From positions 186,001-250,000 of the forward strand of contig NZ_JAIOAA010000004.1 of the NCBI RefSeq assembly GCF_019890675.1: a DNA stretch of 64,000 bases, given 5' to 3'. The DNA comes from Micromonospora sp. PLK6-60 (GTDB lineage Bacteria; Actinomycetota; Actinomycetes; Mycobacteriales; Micromonosporaceae). A program made the translations under genes and the position numbers. How positions within the stretch are numbered: the stretch's first letter is position 1; every line of letters begins with the position of its first letter. Below the pieces are notes generated by a model. The model was not told the origin of the DNA and searched no databases. It saw only the letters and a list, made by a program, of their open reading frames with translations. This document shows, piece after piece, positions 36,698 through 45,479 of this stretch.

Positions 36698-38364
36698 GGC
36701 TGCCCGTCCTCCACCCCGGTCGGCTCGTCGTCGGTGCGCCGGGCCGGGGGCAGCGGGCGTCGCTTGAGGCGGTGCTGTACCCGGGCGGAGAGCCGCCGGC
36801 TGGCCAGCGTGCCGACCAGCATGGTGGCCTTGGCCAGCGAGCGCATGCCGGCCACCTCGACCGCGCTGGGCACCCAGCGGGCCCCGCCCAGGGCCGGGTC
36901 GGCGATCATCCGGATCCCCTCGGCGAGCTGGCGGGACGCCACCCCGGCCAGGTCCACCACCCCGATCATCTCGGCCGGGACCTGGCGCGCGCCGTGCACC
37001 TCGGCGACCACCTCGGCCAGCGGCTCGCCGGTCGCGCCGATCCGGTCCACCCGGCCCAGCGCGGCGGTACGCCACAACCGGGTCACCGGGCCGTCGTCGG
37101 CGCCCGGGGGACGCAGCTCGACCAGGCCCAGCTGGTCCCGGTCGGCGAGCTCCACCAGCCGGCCCACGGCGTGCGGCCCGAGCCCGTGGGTGGGCGGCAC
37201 CTCCAGCCGGTAGGCGGCCGGGAACGGGCTGGCGGGCGCCGCGGTGACCAGCCGCACCCGCGGGTCGCCGCGGTAGGTCTCGGCGATCAGGCGCAGGTCC
37301 AGCCGCGGGTCGGCGAGCACCCGGCGCCGGCCGTCGGGCAGCTGGTCCCACGGCCCGACCAGGTTGACCACCAGGTCGGGCTCGTCCCCGCCGAGGATCG
37401 CGTCCACCGCGGTACGGACCCGCTCCAGCGGCTCGTCCCCGACCTCCAGCACCACGTCGACCAGCGGCACCGACCAGGCGGTCGCGCCGACCTTGCGCAG
37501 CCAGCGCGGGTACGGCATCCGGTCGGCCAGGTAGGGCTTGTTGTACCGCTGCACCTGCTCGCGGGCCCGCATCACGTGGGTCGGCCCGAGGTGCCAGCTG
37601 CCGGCCAGCGGCTCGGGCACGAACAGCGCGCCGGCCTGGGCGAGCCGGTAGCCCAGCTCGGTGTCCTCGCCGAGCCGCAGCTCGGTGTCCAGGCCGCCGC
37701 ACGCCTCGTAGAGTTCGCGGCGCAGCGCCGCGGTCGCTCCGACGTGGATGGCGAAGGCCAGGTGGTCGGCGGCGCGCAGCTTGTCGGTCCGGTCGATGTA
37801 CCGCTCGACGTAGTCGTGCGGCTCGCCGGCGGTGTCGAAGAGGGACTGTGGCGTGCCCTTCTCCCAGTGCTCCAGCACGCTCGCCGGAGTCGGCCAGTCG
37901 GGAGCGCCCGGCGTGGTGTCCACGAAGCGCTTGTAGCCCAGGGTCACCGCGTACGGCACCTGGTGGTGCCAGCGGAGCTGGGCCTCGACGTGCTCCGGGT
38001 ACGCCACCATGTCGGCGTCCAGCCAGTGCAGCACGGCGCCGGTGCTGACCGTGGCGCCGACGTGCAGGGCGTTGGCCCGGCCCCAGCCGGTGGAGTGGTC
38101 ACCGGCGCGGACCAGGCGGGTGTGCCGGGGCCGTACCGGGGGCAGCTCGATCGGCGGCGTCGAACCGTCGTCGACGACCACCACCTCCAGCAGGTCCTCC
38201 GGGTAGGTCTGCCGGCTCAGCGAGGCGAGGGTGAGGTCCAGGCTCTGCTGGCAGTTGTAGGCCGGGATGATCACGCTGACCGACAGCTCGGGCCGCCACT
38301 GCCCGAGGGCGGGCACGGTCAGCGTCGACCAGTTGTTGCGGTGTACACGGGGGGTGGGGGTCAT
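36694..38364 (-). CDS. GT2 family glycosyltransferase with C-terminal extension
   Basis: A 556-residue protein. Residues about 25-290 are a GT2 domain: LSVSVIIPAYNCQQSLDLTLASLSRQ, LEVVVVDDGSTPPIELP, WGRANALHVGATVSTGAVLHWLDADM (DxD), LGEDTELGYRLAQAGALF. The remaining 260 residues contain Rossmann-like and helical segments that I cannot assign, including a VDLAGVASRQLAEGIR stretch. ATG 38364 overlaps the upstream stop (ATGA). The stop overlaps the next transferase (GTGA). Confidence 0.88.
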   Translation of the reverse strand: MTPTPRVHRNNWSTLTVPALGQWRPELSVSVIIPAYNCQQSLDLTLASLSRQTYPEDLLEVVVVDDGSTPPIELPPVRPRHTRLVRAGDHSTGWGRANALHVGATVSTGAVLHWLDADMVAYPEHVEAQLRWHHQVPYAVTLGYKRFVDTTPGAPDWPTPASVLEHWEKGTPQSLFDTAGEPHDYVERYIDRTDKLRAADHLAFAIHVGATAALRRELYEACGGLDTELRLGEDTELGYRLAQAGALFVPEPLAGSWHLGPTHVMRAREQVQRYNKPYLADRMPYPRWLRKVGATAWSVPLVDVVLEVGDEPLERVRTAVDAILGGDEPDLVVNLVGPWDQLPDGRRRVLADPRLDLRLIAETYRGDPRVRLVTAAPASPFPAAYRLEVPPTHGLGPHAVGRLVELADRDQLGLVELRPPGADDGPVTRLWRTAALGRVDRIGATGEPLAEVVAEVHGARQVPAEMIGVVDLAGVASRQLAEGIRMIADPALGGARWVPSAVEVAGMRSLAKATMLVGTLASRRLSARVQHRLKRRPLPPARRTDDEPTGVEDGQP

Positions 38365-40202
38365 GCGGTTCCGAACGTCTCGTGGGGCGGCAGTCCGGTC
38401 CACTGCCGCAGCGGATTCTGTACGAAGTAGTCCAGGCCGGGATCCCAGGTGTGCCCCTCGCCGTGCCGGGTGTAGAGGAACCCGAACCCGTGGGTGCGGT
38501 ATACCAGGCCGCCGGCGTCGAGCACCCGGTCCAGCAGGGCCCGGTCGATCGACCGGTTCACCGGCCGCCACCCGCCGGCCGCCTCCAGGTCGCCCCGGGA
38601 CAGCAGCATGGTGCCGCCGGCCACCACGTCGTCGTAGAACTCGTTGCCCATCCGGCGGCGCACGGTGAGGTCGCGGGGTTCGAGATAGACGAACTCGGCG
38701 CCCTTGCCGACCACGGTGGCGCCGGAGTAGTGCCGGGCCAGCACCAGGTCCCAGACGTGTTCCACGCCGTACCGGTCGTCGTCGTCGACCTTGGTGACCA
38801 GGGTGCCCCGGGCGTACCGGGTGATCTCGGCGAGCGCCTCGCCGAAGCAGACGTCGCCGGGGACGGTGACCACCTGCACGGGCAGCGGGCAGGCGGCGAC
38901 GGCGGCGGCCACCTCACCGGGCAGCTCGACGCCGTGCAGGCCGACCACGACCTCCAGCTCGGGGTAGGTCTGCCCGGTGAGGTCGCGCAGCGCCACCACC
39001 AGCCGCTCCGGGCGGCGGGTCATCAGCAGCGCGGTCACCGACGGCGGCCGGGCCAGGGCGGGGTACGCGGCGGTGGCCCGGGGCAGGGCCAGCGCGGTGG
39101 CGTGCCGGCGCAGTGCGGCCCGCCGCTGCCGGATGCTGGCCAGCTCGCGGTCGATCGGGTCGGCGTCCGGGCCGGGTGGGGCGGCGGCGGTGAGCCCGGC
39201 CAGCTCCGGCCCGAGCAGCTCGGCCACCTCTGCCGGGAGGTCGGGCACGTGCACCAGCAGCCCGGTCATGGCGAGCTGCGCGACGGTGGCGGCGAGCGCC
39301 GAGCCGCCGACGCCGCCGGCCGGCACGGTCACCGCGGCCAGGTCGCGCAGCACCGCCGACTGGCGGCCGTCGAGCGGGTCGCCGACCCGGCCGGCGACCA
39401 CGGTCTGCTCGCCGGTGCTGATCCGCCACCGCGGCGTCCCGTCGGCGTCGTCGACCAGCAGCCGGCCGGTGGGCATCTTCGCGCCGTATTTGTTGCGGCC
39501 GATCGGGTTGGCGGCGCCCGCGTCGACCAGCACGAAAGGCCCGCCGGTCGCGGTGGTGACGCCGGTCAGGTCGCCGGTGAGCCGGGCCGCGGGCACGTTG
39601 AGCCGGCCGGCCGGCGACTCGGCGGGGACGTCCGCGCCGGCGGGCAGCAGCCGCAGGTCGTACGGGCGGACGGGGGCGTCGCCCGGCTCCGGGCCGGCCG
39701 GGGCGCGGGTCACCGCGCCGGGGCTGAGCCAGCCGGGCAGGCCGCCGTCGACGGCCAGGTCGGCGGCGCCGGGTGCGGGCAGCGCGGCGGTCGGTCGCAG
39801 GGCGTCGAGCACGGCGGCGACCACCCGGTGCGGCGGCAGCGGGTCGGCGAGGGTCACCGAGACCTGGGCCGGGCCGGTGCCGGCGCGGGGCAGGGCGAGC
39901 TGGTGGCCGAGCAGGCCGGGCAGCGGGCCGAGCCGGCCGGACCAGCCGGGCCGGGGGGCCTGCCAGCGCTGCACGACGACCCGCAGTTCGCGTACGCCGG
40001 GGGCGTCGGGGGTGCCGAGCGCGTGCCGGGCGAGTTCGCCGACGGTGGCCACGGTCAGCTCGCCGGGGCGCCCGCCGACCGTCGTCGTCGGCTCCTCCCA
40101 GTCGGCCAGCCGCTTGGGGGTGACGTCACGCAGCCGCCGGGCGTAGTTTCCGAGCCGTCGGCGTACCCCCGCCACGACCCGGCGCCGGGTCACGGCCGCC
40201 AT
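38361..40202 (-). CDS. GT2 family glycosyltransferase with large N-terminal domain
   Basis: A 613-residue protein. The N-terminal 380 residues are a poorly recognisable domain (LTVATVGELARHALGTPDAP, VLVDAGAANPIGRNKYGAKMPTG), possibly a degenerate carbohydrate or nucleotide domain. The GT2 domain follows: SVTALLMTRRPERLVVALRDLTGQTYPELEVVVG, TLVTKVDDDDRYG (metal-binding Asp cluster) and GGTMLLSRGDLEAAGGW. The start ATG 40202 has ggagga 7 bases upstream. It leads the coupled three-transferase unit. Confidence 0.85.
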   Translation of the reverse strand: MAAVTRRRVVAGVRRRLGNYARRLRDVTPKRLADWEEPTTTVGGRPGELTVATVGELARHALGTPDAPGVRELRVVVQRWQAPRPGWSGRLGPLPGLLGHQLALPRAGTGPAQVSVTLADPLPPHRVVAAVLDALRPTAALPAPGAADLAVDGGLPGWLSPGAVTRAPAGPEPGDAPVRPYDLRLLPAGADVPAESPAGRLNVPAARLTGDLTGVTTATGGPFVLVDAGAANPIGRNKYGAKMPTGRLLVDDADGTPRWRISTGEQTVVAGRVGDPLDGRQSAVLRDLAAVTVPAGGVGGSALAATVAQLAMTGLLVHVPDLPAEVAELLGPELAGLTAAAPPGPDADPIDRELASIRQRRAALRRHATALALPRATAAYPALARPPSVTALLMTRRPERLVVALRDLTGQTYPELEVVVGLHGVELPGEVAAAVAACPLPVQVVTVPGDVCFGEALAEITRYARGTLVTKVDDDDRYGVEHVWDLVLARHYSGATVVGKGAEFVYLEPRDLTVRRRMGNEFYDDVVAGGTMLLSRGDLEAAGGWRPVNRSIDRALLDRVLDAGGLVYRTHGFGFLYTRHGEGHTWDPGLDYFVQNPLRQWTGLPPHETFGTA

Positions 40203-40249
40203 CCCGATCCTCCGGCCCGCCGCTGCGCTGTCCGAAACACCGGAAGAAG

Positions 40250-41380
40250 CTAGCACGCTGAGGGGCCCCTCCCGGCGGCGACAGGGCCCGCCGCCGACGA
40301 CCGGTCCGGGGTGCCCGGACGGCCGCCCGGGGCCGGTTGGGCGGGCTGCGGACCGAGCACCTCCTCGCGCCGTTCGGCCCAGCGCAGCGAGTCCCGGATG
40401 CCGTCGGCGACGGAGTGCGTCGGGGTCCAACCGAGCAGCTCACGGGCCCGGGTGCTGCGGGTGTACGTGCCGGCGGAGTCGCCCGGGCGGCGGGCGGTCT
40501 CCCGGACGTCGACCGGCCGGCCGACGACCTCCTCGAAGGCGCGGACCAGCTCGCGCACGGTGGTGCCGTCCCCGGTGCCCAGGTTGATCACGGTGTACGG
40601 GTCGCCGCCGGCCGGCAGGACCGCGTCGAACCGGCGCAGGGCCAGCACGTGCGCCCGGGCCAGATCCCAGACGTGCACGTAGTCGCGGATGCCGGAGCCG
40701 TCCCGGGTGGGCCAGTCGGTGCCGGTGAGCTGGAACGTCTCGCCCTGGGCGGCGGCGATGAGCCGGCCCAGCACGTGGGTCGGCTCGGCGATCTGCAGCC
40801 CGGTCCGCAGCTGCGGGTCGGCGCCGATCGGGTTGAAGTAGCGCAGCGACAGCACCCGCAGCGGGTACGCCCGAGCGCAGTCGGCGAGCATCTGCTCCAG
40901 GATCGCCTTGCTCCGCGCGTACGGGCTGAGCGCCTCGATCGGGGAGTTCTCGTCGACGGTGAAGTCGTCACCCGGGCGGTAGATGGCAGCGGAGGAGCTG
41001 AACAGCAGTCGGGTGCAGCCGTTGCGGAGCAGGCCGTCGACCAGGTCGAGCGACTTGGCCACGTTTTCCCGGTAGTAGCGCAGCGGGTGGGCCACCGACT
41101 CGGGCACCACGATCAGCGCGGCGCAGTGCACCACGGCCTGGATGTCGGGGTGCTCGGCGAAGATCTTGTCGAGCAGGGCCGCGTCCGCCATGTCGCCCGG
41201 GTAGAAGATCCGGTCCCGGGTGAACTCCTCCCGGCCGGTGCTCAGGTTGTCCAGGATCACCGGGGTGATGCCGTCCTCCAGGCAGGCGGTGGCCACGGTG
41301 CTGCCGATGAAGCCGGCGCCGCCGACGATCAGGACCTTCGCCCCGGGCCGGGCAGGCGTGTTCTCGGTAGGGGCGAGCAT
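40250..41380 (-). CDS. galE: UDP-glucose 4-epimerase
   Basis: A 376-residue short-chain dehydrogenase/epimerase. NAD motif GGAGFIGS is at 20-27. The catalytic Ser is around residue 130 (LLFSSSAAIY), and Tyr154 and Lys158 are in YARSK. It also has SLRYFNPIGADP and DGSGIRDYVHVWDLARAH. It interconverts UDP-Glc and UDP-Gal (or the GlcNAc forms). ATG 41380 follows aggagg. About 35 extra Pro/Gly/Ala-rich residues are at the C-terminus. It would supply galactose-type donors to the neighbouring transferases; 48 bases separate it from the transferase unit. Confidence 0.93.
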   Translation of the reverse strand: MLAPTENTPARPGAKVLIVGGAGFIGSTVATACLEDGITPVILDNLSTGREEFTRDRIFYPGDMADAALLDKIFAEHPDIQAVVHCAALIVVPESVAHPLRYYRENVAKSLDLVDGLLRNGCTRLLFSSSAAIYRPGDDFTVDENSPIEALSPYARSKAILEQMLADCARAYPLRVLSLRYFNPIGADPQLRTGLQIAEPTHVLGRLIAAAQGETFQLTGTDWPTRDGSGIRDYVHVWDLARAHVLALRRFDAVLPAGGDPYTVINLGTGDGTTVRELVRAFEEVVGRPVDVRETARRPGDSAGTYTRSTRARELLGWTPTHSVADGIRDSLRWAERREEVLGPQPAQPAPGGRPGTPDRSSAAGPVAAGRGPSAC

Positions 41381-41434
41381 GGGTCGGTGCCTCCTGGGCG
41401 TCGGTGTCCGGATGCGGGGTGGTCGGGTGCGAGG

Positions 41435-42208
41435 TCAGGCGGTGACGGGGGCGTCCTCGGCCGGGGTGGCGGGCGCGACGACCGGTTTTGGGGCCGCCGG
41501 CTTCGGGGCCGCCGGCTTCGGGGCCGCCGGCTTCGCAGCGGCCGGTTTCGGGGCCGCCGGTTTCGCGGCCGGCGGCTTCGGGGCGGCCGGTTTCGCGGCC
41601 GGCGGGGACATCAGCTCGGAGCGCAGCGCGGCCGTGGTGACGGCGGCGAGCCGGGGCAGGTAGCCGGCGGGGAGCCGGGTGCGGGAGATGGCCAGCCGCC
41701 AGTACAGCGGCCCGATGATCAGGTCGACCGCCGCGTCGGTGTCGATCCCGGGGGAGAGCTCGCCGCGTTGGATCGCCCGGCCGAGGATCAGATCGGCCAC
41801 GTTGCGCTGGTTGGCGCGCAGCGCGGTCTGCAGCGTCTCGGCGATCTGCGGGTTGCGGGCGGCCTCGGCGAGCAGGTCGGGGACGACCTGGGCGGCCAGC
41901 CGGTGTTGCAGCACCTGGTTCACGATCTGTAGCAGGATCTCCAGGTCGTCGTGGAGCGAGCCGGTGTCCGGCAGCGGCATCTTGTGGACCGCCAGCTCGG
42001 ACACGATGTCCAGGACCATGGCGAGCTTCGAGTCCCACCGGCGATAGACCGCGGTCTTGCCGACGCCGGCCCGGCGGGCCACCCGCTCGATGGACAGGCG
42101 CCCGTAGCCGACCTCGGCGAGCTCCTGCATGACGGCGGCGCGGAGGGCCGAGGTGATGTCTCCCCGGAGCACGGCGGCGCCGGCCGGAGCGCGCTTGTTC
42201 TGGGTCAC
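41435..42208 (-). CDS. TetR-family regulator with Lys/Ala/Pro-rich tail
   Basis: A 257-residue repressor-type protein. The HTH is at residues about 38-58 (LSIERVARRAGVGKTAVYRRW), followed by a C-terminal ligand domain of the TetR_C type up to about residue 200. The last 55 residues are a low-complexity run of PAAPK/PAAAK repeats resembling a histone-H1 tail, unusual for TetR. I start at GTG 42208. TACATT ends seven bases upstream on that strand, which suggests a leaderless mRNA. An inverted repeat (42223-42243) covers this promoter. It is divergent from the ABC exporter genes, its likely targets. Confidence 0.87.
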   Translation of the reverse strand: MTQNKRAPAGAAVLRGDITSALRAAVMQELAEVGYGRLSIERVARRAGVGKTAVYRRWDSKLAMVLDIVSELAVHKMPLPDTGSLHDDLEILLQIVNQVLQHRLAAQVVPDLLAEAARNPQIAETLQTALRANQRNVADLILGRAIQRGELSPGIDTDAAVDLIIGPLYWRLAISRTRLPAGYLPRLAAVTTAALRSELMSPPAAKPAAPKPPAAKPAAPKPAAAKPAAPKPAAPKPAAPKPVVAPATPAEDAPVTA

Positions 42209-42222
42209 GCGACCCAATGTAG

Positions 42223-42243
42223 CGCAACGACGTTACCGTTGCG
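42223..42243. promoter_or_regulatory. TetR operator candidate
   Basis: CGCAACG and CGTTGCG form a 7-bp inverted repeat with a 7-base spacer (ACGTTAC). It overlaps the -10/-35 region of the tetR gene. It lies 15 bases before the tetR GTG and 125 before the exporter permease start, so one protein could control both directions. Confidence 0.5.
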
Positions 42244-42367
42244 TCTCGACGTACCGTGGACTACATTCGGCGCAGCGTTGAGACGGTGCCGTTCCGACGG
42301 GATGACCGCTATACGCTGAGTGACGGATGCTCCTTCCAGAAGGACCGAGAGATCGGAGCACATCTCC

Positions 42368-43264
42368 ATGCCCGACACGGCGTTCGCCGATCCGGACGCG
42401 GGCCTGTCCCCGGCCGAACTGGCCGCCCGGCACGGCCTCGGGTTCGCCGGCACGAGGCCGAGCCTCGTGTCCTACGCCCGGCAGCTCTGGGCCTACCGGC
42501 ACTTCATCACGGCGTACGCGAACGCCCGGGTCTCCGCCTCGTTCAGCCTCACCCGGCTGGGCCGGCTCTGGCAGGTGCTGACCCCGCTCACCAACGCGGC
42601 GGTCTACTACCTGATCTTCGGCGTGGTGCTGGCGACCAGGCACTCGATCCCGAACTTTATCGCCTACCTCTGCACCGGCCTGTTCATCTTCCTGTTCACC
42701 CAGACGGTGGCCCAGGCCGGCGTGGTCTCGATCACCGGGAACATGGGGCTGATCCGGGCGTTGCACTTCCCGCGCGCCTGCCTGCCGATCGCGATCTCGC
42801 TGATCGAGCTGCAGAACATCGGCGCGTCGATGGTGGTGCTGACCGGCATCGTGCTGATCACCGGCGAGCCGCTGACCCTCGAATGGCTGCTGATCATCCC
42901 GGCGCTGGCGCTGCAGATGGTCTTCAACGCCGGCCTGGCGATGGGGCTGGCCCGGCTGGGCAGCAAGGTCACCGACCTCAAGCAGATCATCCCGTTCGTG
43001 ATGCGCACCTGGATGTACGCCTCCGGCGTGTTCTACAGCTCGGCGCTTTTCGCTCAGCACCTGCCCAAGTGGGCGGCGGTGGCCGTCGAGGCCAACCCGA
43101 TGCTGGTCTACATCGAGCTGATCCGGCACGCGATGCTGGAGAACGTGCCGCTGTCGTCCTCGGTGCCGCACCTGTGGCTGCTGGCGGCCTTCTGGTCCCT
43201 GGTGGTGGGCATCGGCGGTTATGTCTATTTCTGGCGAGGGGAGCAGGAGTATGGGCGTGGCTGA
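42368..43264 (+). CDS. ABC-2 polysaccharide export permease
   Basis: A 298-residue membrane protein of the Wzm/TagG type. It has an amphipathic N-terminus (YARQLWAYRHFITAYANARV), then six hydrophobic segments (AVYYLIFGVVLA, FIAYLCTGLFIFLFTQTVAQAGVV, ALHFPRACLPIAISLIELQNIGASMVVLTGIVLI, and others). The RLGRLWQVLTPL stretch is a family hallmark. ATG 42368, with ggag upstream, is preferred to GTG 42320, whose codon overlaps a likely -10 region (TATACG). Its stop overlaps the ATPase gene by 14 bases. It would form the channel for the glycan built by the neighbouring enzymes. Confidence 0.9.
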   Translation: MPDTAFADPDAGLSPAELAARHGLGFAGTRPSLVSYARQLWAYRHFITAYANARVSASFSLTRLGRLWQVLTPLTNAAVYYLIFGVVLATRHSIPNFIAYLCTGLFIFLFTQTVAQAGVVSITGNMGLIRALHFPRACLPIAISLIELQNIGASMVVLTGIVLITGEPLTLEWLLIIPALALQMVFNAGLAMGLARLGSKVTDLKQIIPFVMRTWMYASGVFYSSALFAQHLPKWAAVAVEANPMLVYIELIRHAMLENVPLSSSVPHLWLLAAFWSLVVGIGGYVYFWRGEQEYGRG

Positions 43265-44057
43265 GGTCGCGGAGCGCCCGGTCGAGGCCGGTCAGCGCGT
43301 CCCCACCGTGATCGTGGACGACGTGCACGTCGTCTACCGGGTGCAGGGCCCCGGCACGCCGGGCAGCGGCTCCCCGGTGGCCGCGCTGAGCCGGATGCTC
43401 ACCGGCAAGCGCACCCCCGGGCTGCGCGAGGTGCACGCCATCAAGGGCGTCAGCTTCACCGCCTACAAGGGCGAGGCGGTCGGCCTGATCGGCAGCAACG
43501 GCTCCGGCAAGTCCACCATCCTGCGGGCCATCGCCGGGCTGCTGCCGATCGAGAAGGGCGGGCTCTACACCGCCGGCCAGCCGTCCCTGCTGGGCGTCAA
43601 CGCCGCGCTGATGAACGACCTGTCCGGTGCGCGCAACGTCGAGCTGGGCTGCCTCGCGATGGGGATGAGCAAGGCCGACGCCCGCCGGGCCGCCCCGGCG
43701 ATCATCGAGTTCTCCGGGATCAACGAGCGTGGCGACTTCGCCTCGCTGCCGATGCGGACCTACTCGTCCGGCATGGCGGCGCGGCTGCGGTTCGCCATCG
43801 CCGCCGCGAAGAAGCACGACGTGCTGCTCATCGACGAGGCGCTGGCCACCGGCGACGCCCGGTTCCGCAAGCGCAGCGAGGAGCGGGTGCGCGAGCTGCG
43901 CGCCGAGGCGGGGACCGTCTTCCTGGTCAGCCACAACAACCAGTCGATCATCGACACCTGCGAGCGGTCGGTGTGGCTGGAGTCCGGGGTGATCCGGGCG
44001 GACGGCCCCACCCGCGACGTGATCAAGGAATATCAGCAGTACATGAACCGCAAGTGA
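43251..44057 (+). CDS. ABC polysaccharide export ATPase
   Basis: A 268-residue ATPase of the Wzt/TagH type. It has a long N-terminal strand region (VIVDDVHVVYRV), Walker A GSNGSGKST, signature TYSSGMAARLRFAIAA, Walker B DVLLIDEALATGD and the H-loop VFLVSHNNQSI. It has no C-terminal carbohydrate-binding domain, so polymer recognition must come from elsewhere. ATG 43251 with ggggagcagg upstream lies inside the permease gene's end (14-base overlap), so the two are translationally coupled. Confidence 0.9.
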   Translation: MGVAEVAERPVEAGQRVPTVIVDDVHVVYRVQGPGTPGSGSPVAALSRMLTGKRTPGLREVHAIKGVSFTAYKGEAVGLIGSNGSGKSTILRAIAGLLPIEKGGLYTAGQPSLLGVNAALMNDLSGARNVELGCLAMGMSKADARRAAPAIIEFSGINERGDFASLPMRTYSSGMAARLRFAIAAAKKHDVLLIDEALATGDARFRKRSEERVRELRAEAGTVFLVSHNNQSIIDTCERSVWLESGVIRADGPTRDVIKEYQQYMNRK

Positions 44058-44129
44058 GAGTTGCCTGACGGGCCGCCCCCGCGTTTGCCGATTGTCGGAT
44101 CGATCCGATATCGGTGACCGGGGGCGCTC

Positions 44130-45443
44130 ATGTATCTACGTCTCGTTCTGCTGGCCGGGCTGAGCCTGGCCGCCGCGCCCGCGCCCGCCGTGGCCCGCTC
44201 CGCGGTGCCCGTCGGCGACTTCTCGGTAAGCGTCGCGCCGGGCGCCGCGGCCACCGTGGCGGGGCACCCGGTCTCGGCCCGGGTTATCACGGCCACCACC
44301 AGCGGTCCCGCCCAGCAGGTCGGCCTCGCGATCACCAACCTGCCCGCCGGGGTCTTCGCCGTCTTCACGCCCGGGACGGTCACCAGCGGCTCGTCGGCCG
44401 TGCTCAGCGTCCGAACGTCCATCTCGGCGCGGGCCGGCACGTACCGGCTCACCGTCGTGGCGGCCGGCGCGGCGGTCCGGCGCGAGGCGACCCTGCTGCT
44501 GACGGTGACCGCCGCCCCGGTGATCCGGGCCGCCTTCTACTACCCGTGGTTCCCGCAGGCGTGGAACCAGCAGGGCCTCGACCCGTACACCAACTACCGG
44601 CCCACCCGCGGCCTGTACAGCGTGGACGAGACGGTGGTCCGGCAGCAGGTGGCCGACATGCGCTACGGCGGGATCACCCTCGGCATCGCCTCCTGGTTCG
44701 GGACCGGTACCGACACCGACCGGCACTGGCCGGCCATCGTCCGCGGCGCGCAGGACACCGGGTTCGCCTGGGCCCCCTACTACGAGGCCGAGGGCAGGTC
44801 CGACCCGAGCCCCGACCGGATCGCCACCGACCTGCACTACCTGCGGGCCAGCTACGGCGGTGACCGGTCCGCGCTGGCGGTGCTGCCCGGCCGCGGCATG
44901 GTCGTCTTCGTCTACAACGCCGGTGATCTCACCACCGCCCAGGGCTGCGGCACGGTGGACCGCTGGAACCGGGCCCGCTCGCTGCTGCGCCAGCGGTACG
45001 GCGAGACGATCTACCTGAGCCTCAAGGTGTTCCCCGGCTATGCCGGCTGCCCCGGCACCCCGGCCGTGGACGGCTGGCACCAGTACGGCCCGGCGCGGCC
45101 CGAGGCGGACTTCAGCCGGGCGCCCGGCGCCGGCTCGTACACGATCTCCCCGGGCTTCTGGAAGGCCGGGCTGCCGTACACCCGGGCGCCCTTCCTCTCC
45201 CGCGACCTGGTCCGGTGGACGGCCGGCATCACCCGGATGAACGCCTCCGGGGCCCGGTGGCAGCTCGTCACCACCTACAACGAGTGGGGCGAGGGCACCG
45301 CCGTGGAGAGTTCCTCCGGCTGTCGCGGCCCCGCGCCGGCGGGCGCGCTCTGCGACTGGAGCGGCGGCGGGCGGTCGCTGTTCGTGCAGGCCCTGCACGC
45401 GCAGCTACCGCCCGGCTCGGCCGGCGCGGCGGCCCGGCGGTGA
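44130..45443 (+). CDS. Secreted GH99-like glycoside hydrolase
   Basis: A 437-residue protein with an N-terminal signal peptide (MYLRLVLLAGLSLAAAPAPAVA). Residues about 25-125 form a beta-rich Ig-like domain. The catalytic domain follows with AFYYPWFPQAWNQQG, the YYEAEG and VFVYNAGD strands and VTTYNEWGEG, giving Glu385 and Glu388. The Glu-x-x-Glu spacing is the one I recall for the two active-site acids of GH99 endo-alpha-mannosidases. It would trim an alpha-mannan or related polymer outside the cell, maybe the exported glycan. The GH99/71-like assignment is from motifs only. Confidence 0.82.
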   Translation: MYLRLVLLAGLSLAAAPAPAVARSAVPVGDFSVSVAPGAAATVAGHPVSARVITATTSGPAQQVGLAITNLPAGVFAVFTPGTVTSGSSAVLSVRTSISARAGTYRLTVVAAGAAVRREATLLLTVTAAPVIRAAFYYPWFPQAWNQQGLDPYTNYRPTRGLYSVDETVVRQQVADMRYGGITLGIASWFGTGTDTDRHWPAIVRGAQDTGFAWAPYYEAEGRSDPSPDRIATDLHYLRASYGGDRSALAVLPGRGMVVFVYNAGDLTTAQGCGTVDRWNRARSLLRQRYGETIYLSLKVFPGYAGCPGTPAVDGWHQYGPARPEADFSRAPGAGSYTISPGFWKAGLPYTRAPFLSRDLVRWTAGITRMNASGARWQLVTTYNEWGEGTAVESSSGCRGPAPAGALCDWSGGGRSLFVQALHAQLPPGSAGAAARR

Positions 45444-45468
45444 ACCGGCGCGGCGGCCCGGCGGTGAG
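45421..45468. repeat. 24-bp duplication across a stop codon
   Basis: CCGGCGCGGCGGCCCGGCGG then TGA(A/G) is present twice in direct tandem. The stop codon of the GH99-like gene lies at the end of copy 1 and is repeated in copy 2, so the duplication did not alter the protein end. Slippage is the likely cause. Confidence 0.75.
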
Positions 45469-45479
45469 CCGGCGCGCCG

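Noticed and set aside
40255..40275. Fourth copy of the dispersed palindrome (AGGGGCCCCTCC near 40260).
   Set aside because: Only the GGGGCCCC core matches; the GTTAAC part and flanks are absent.
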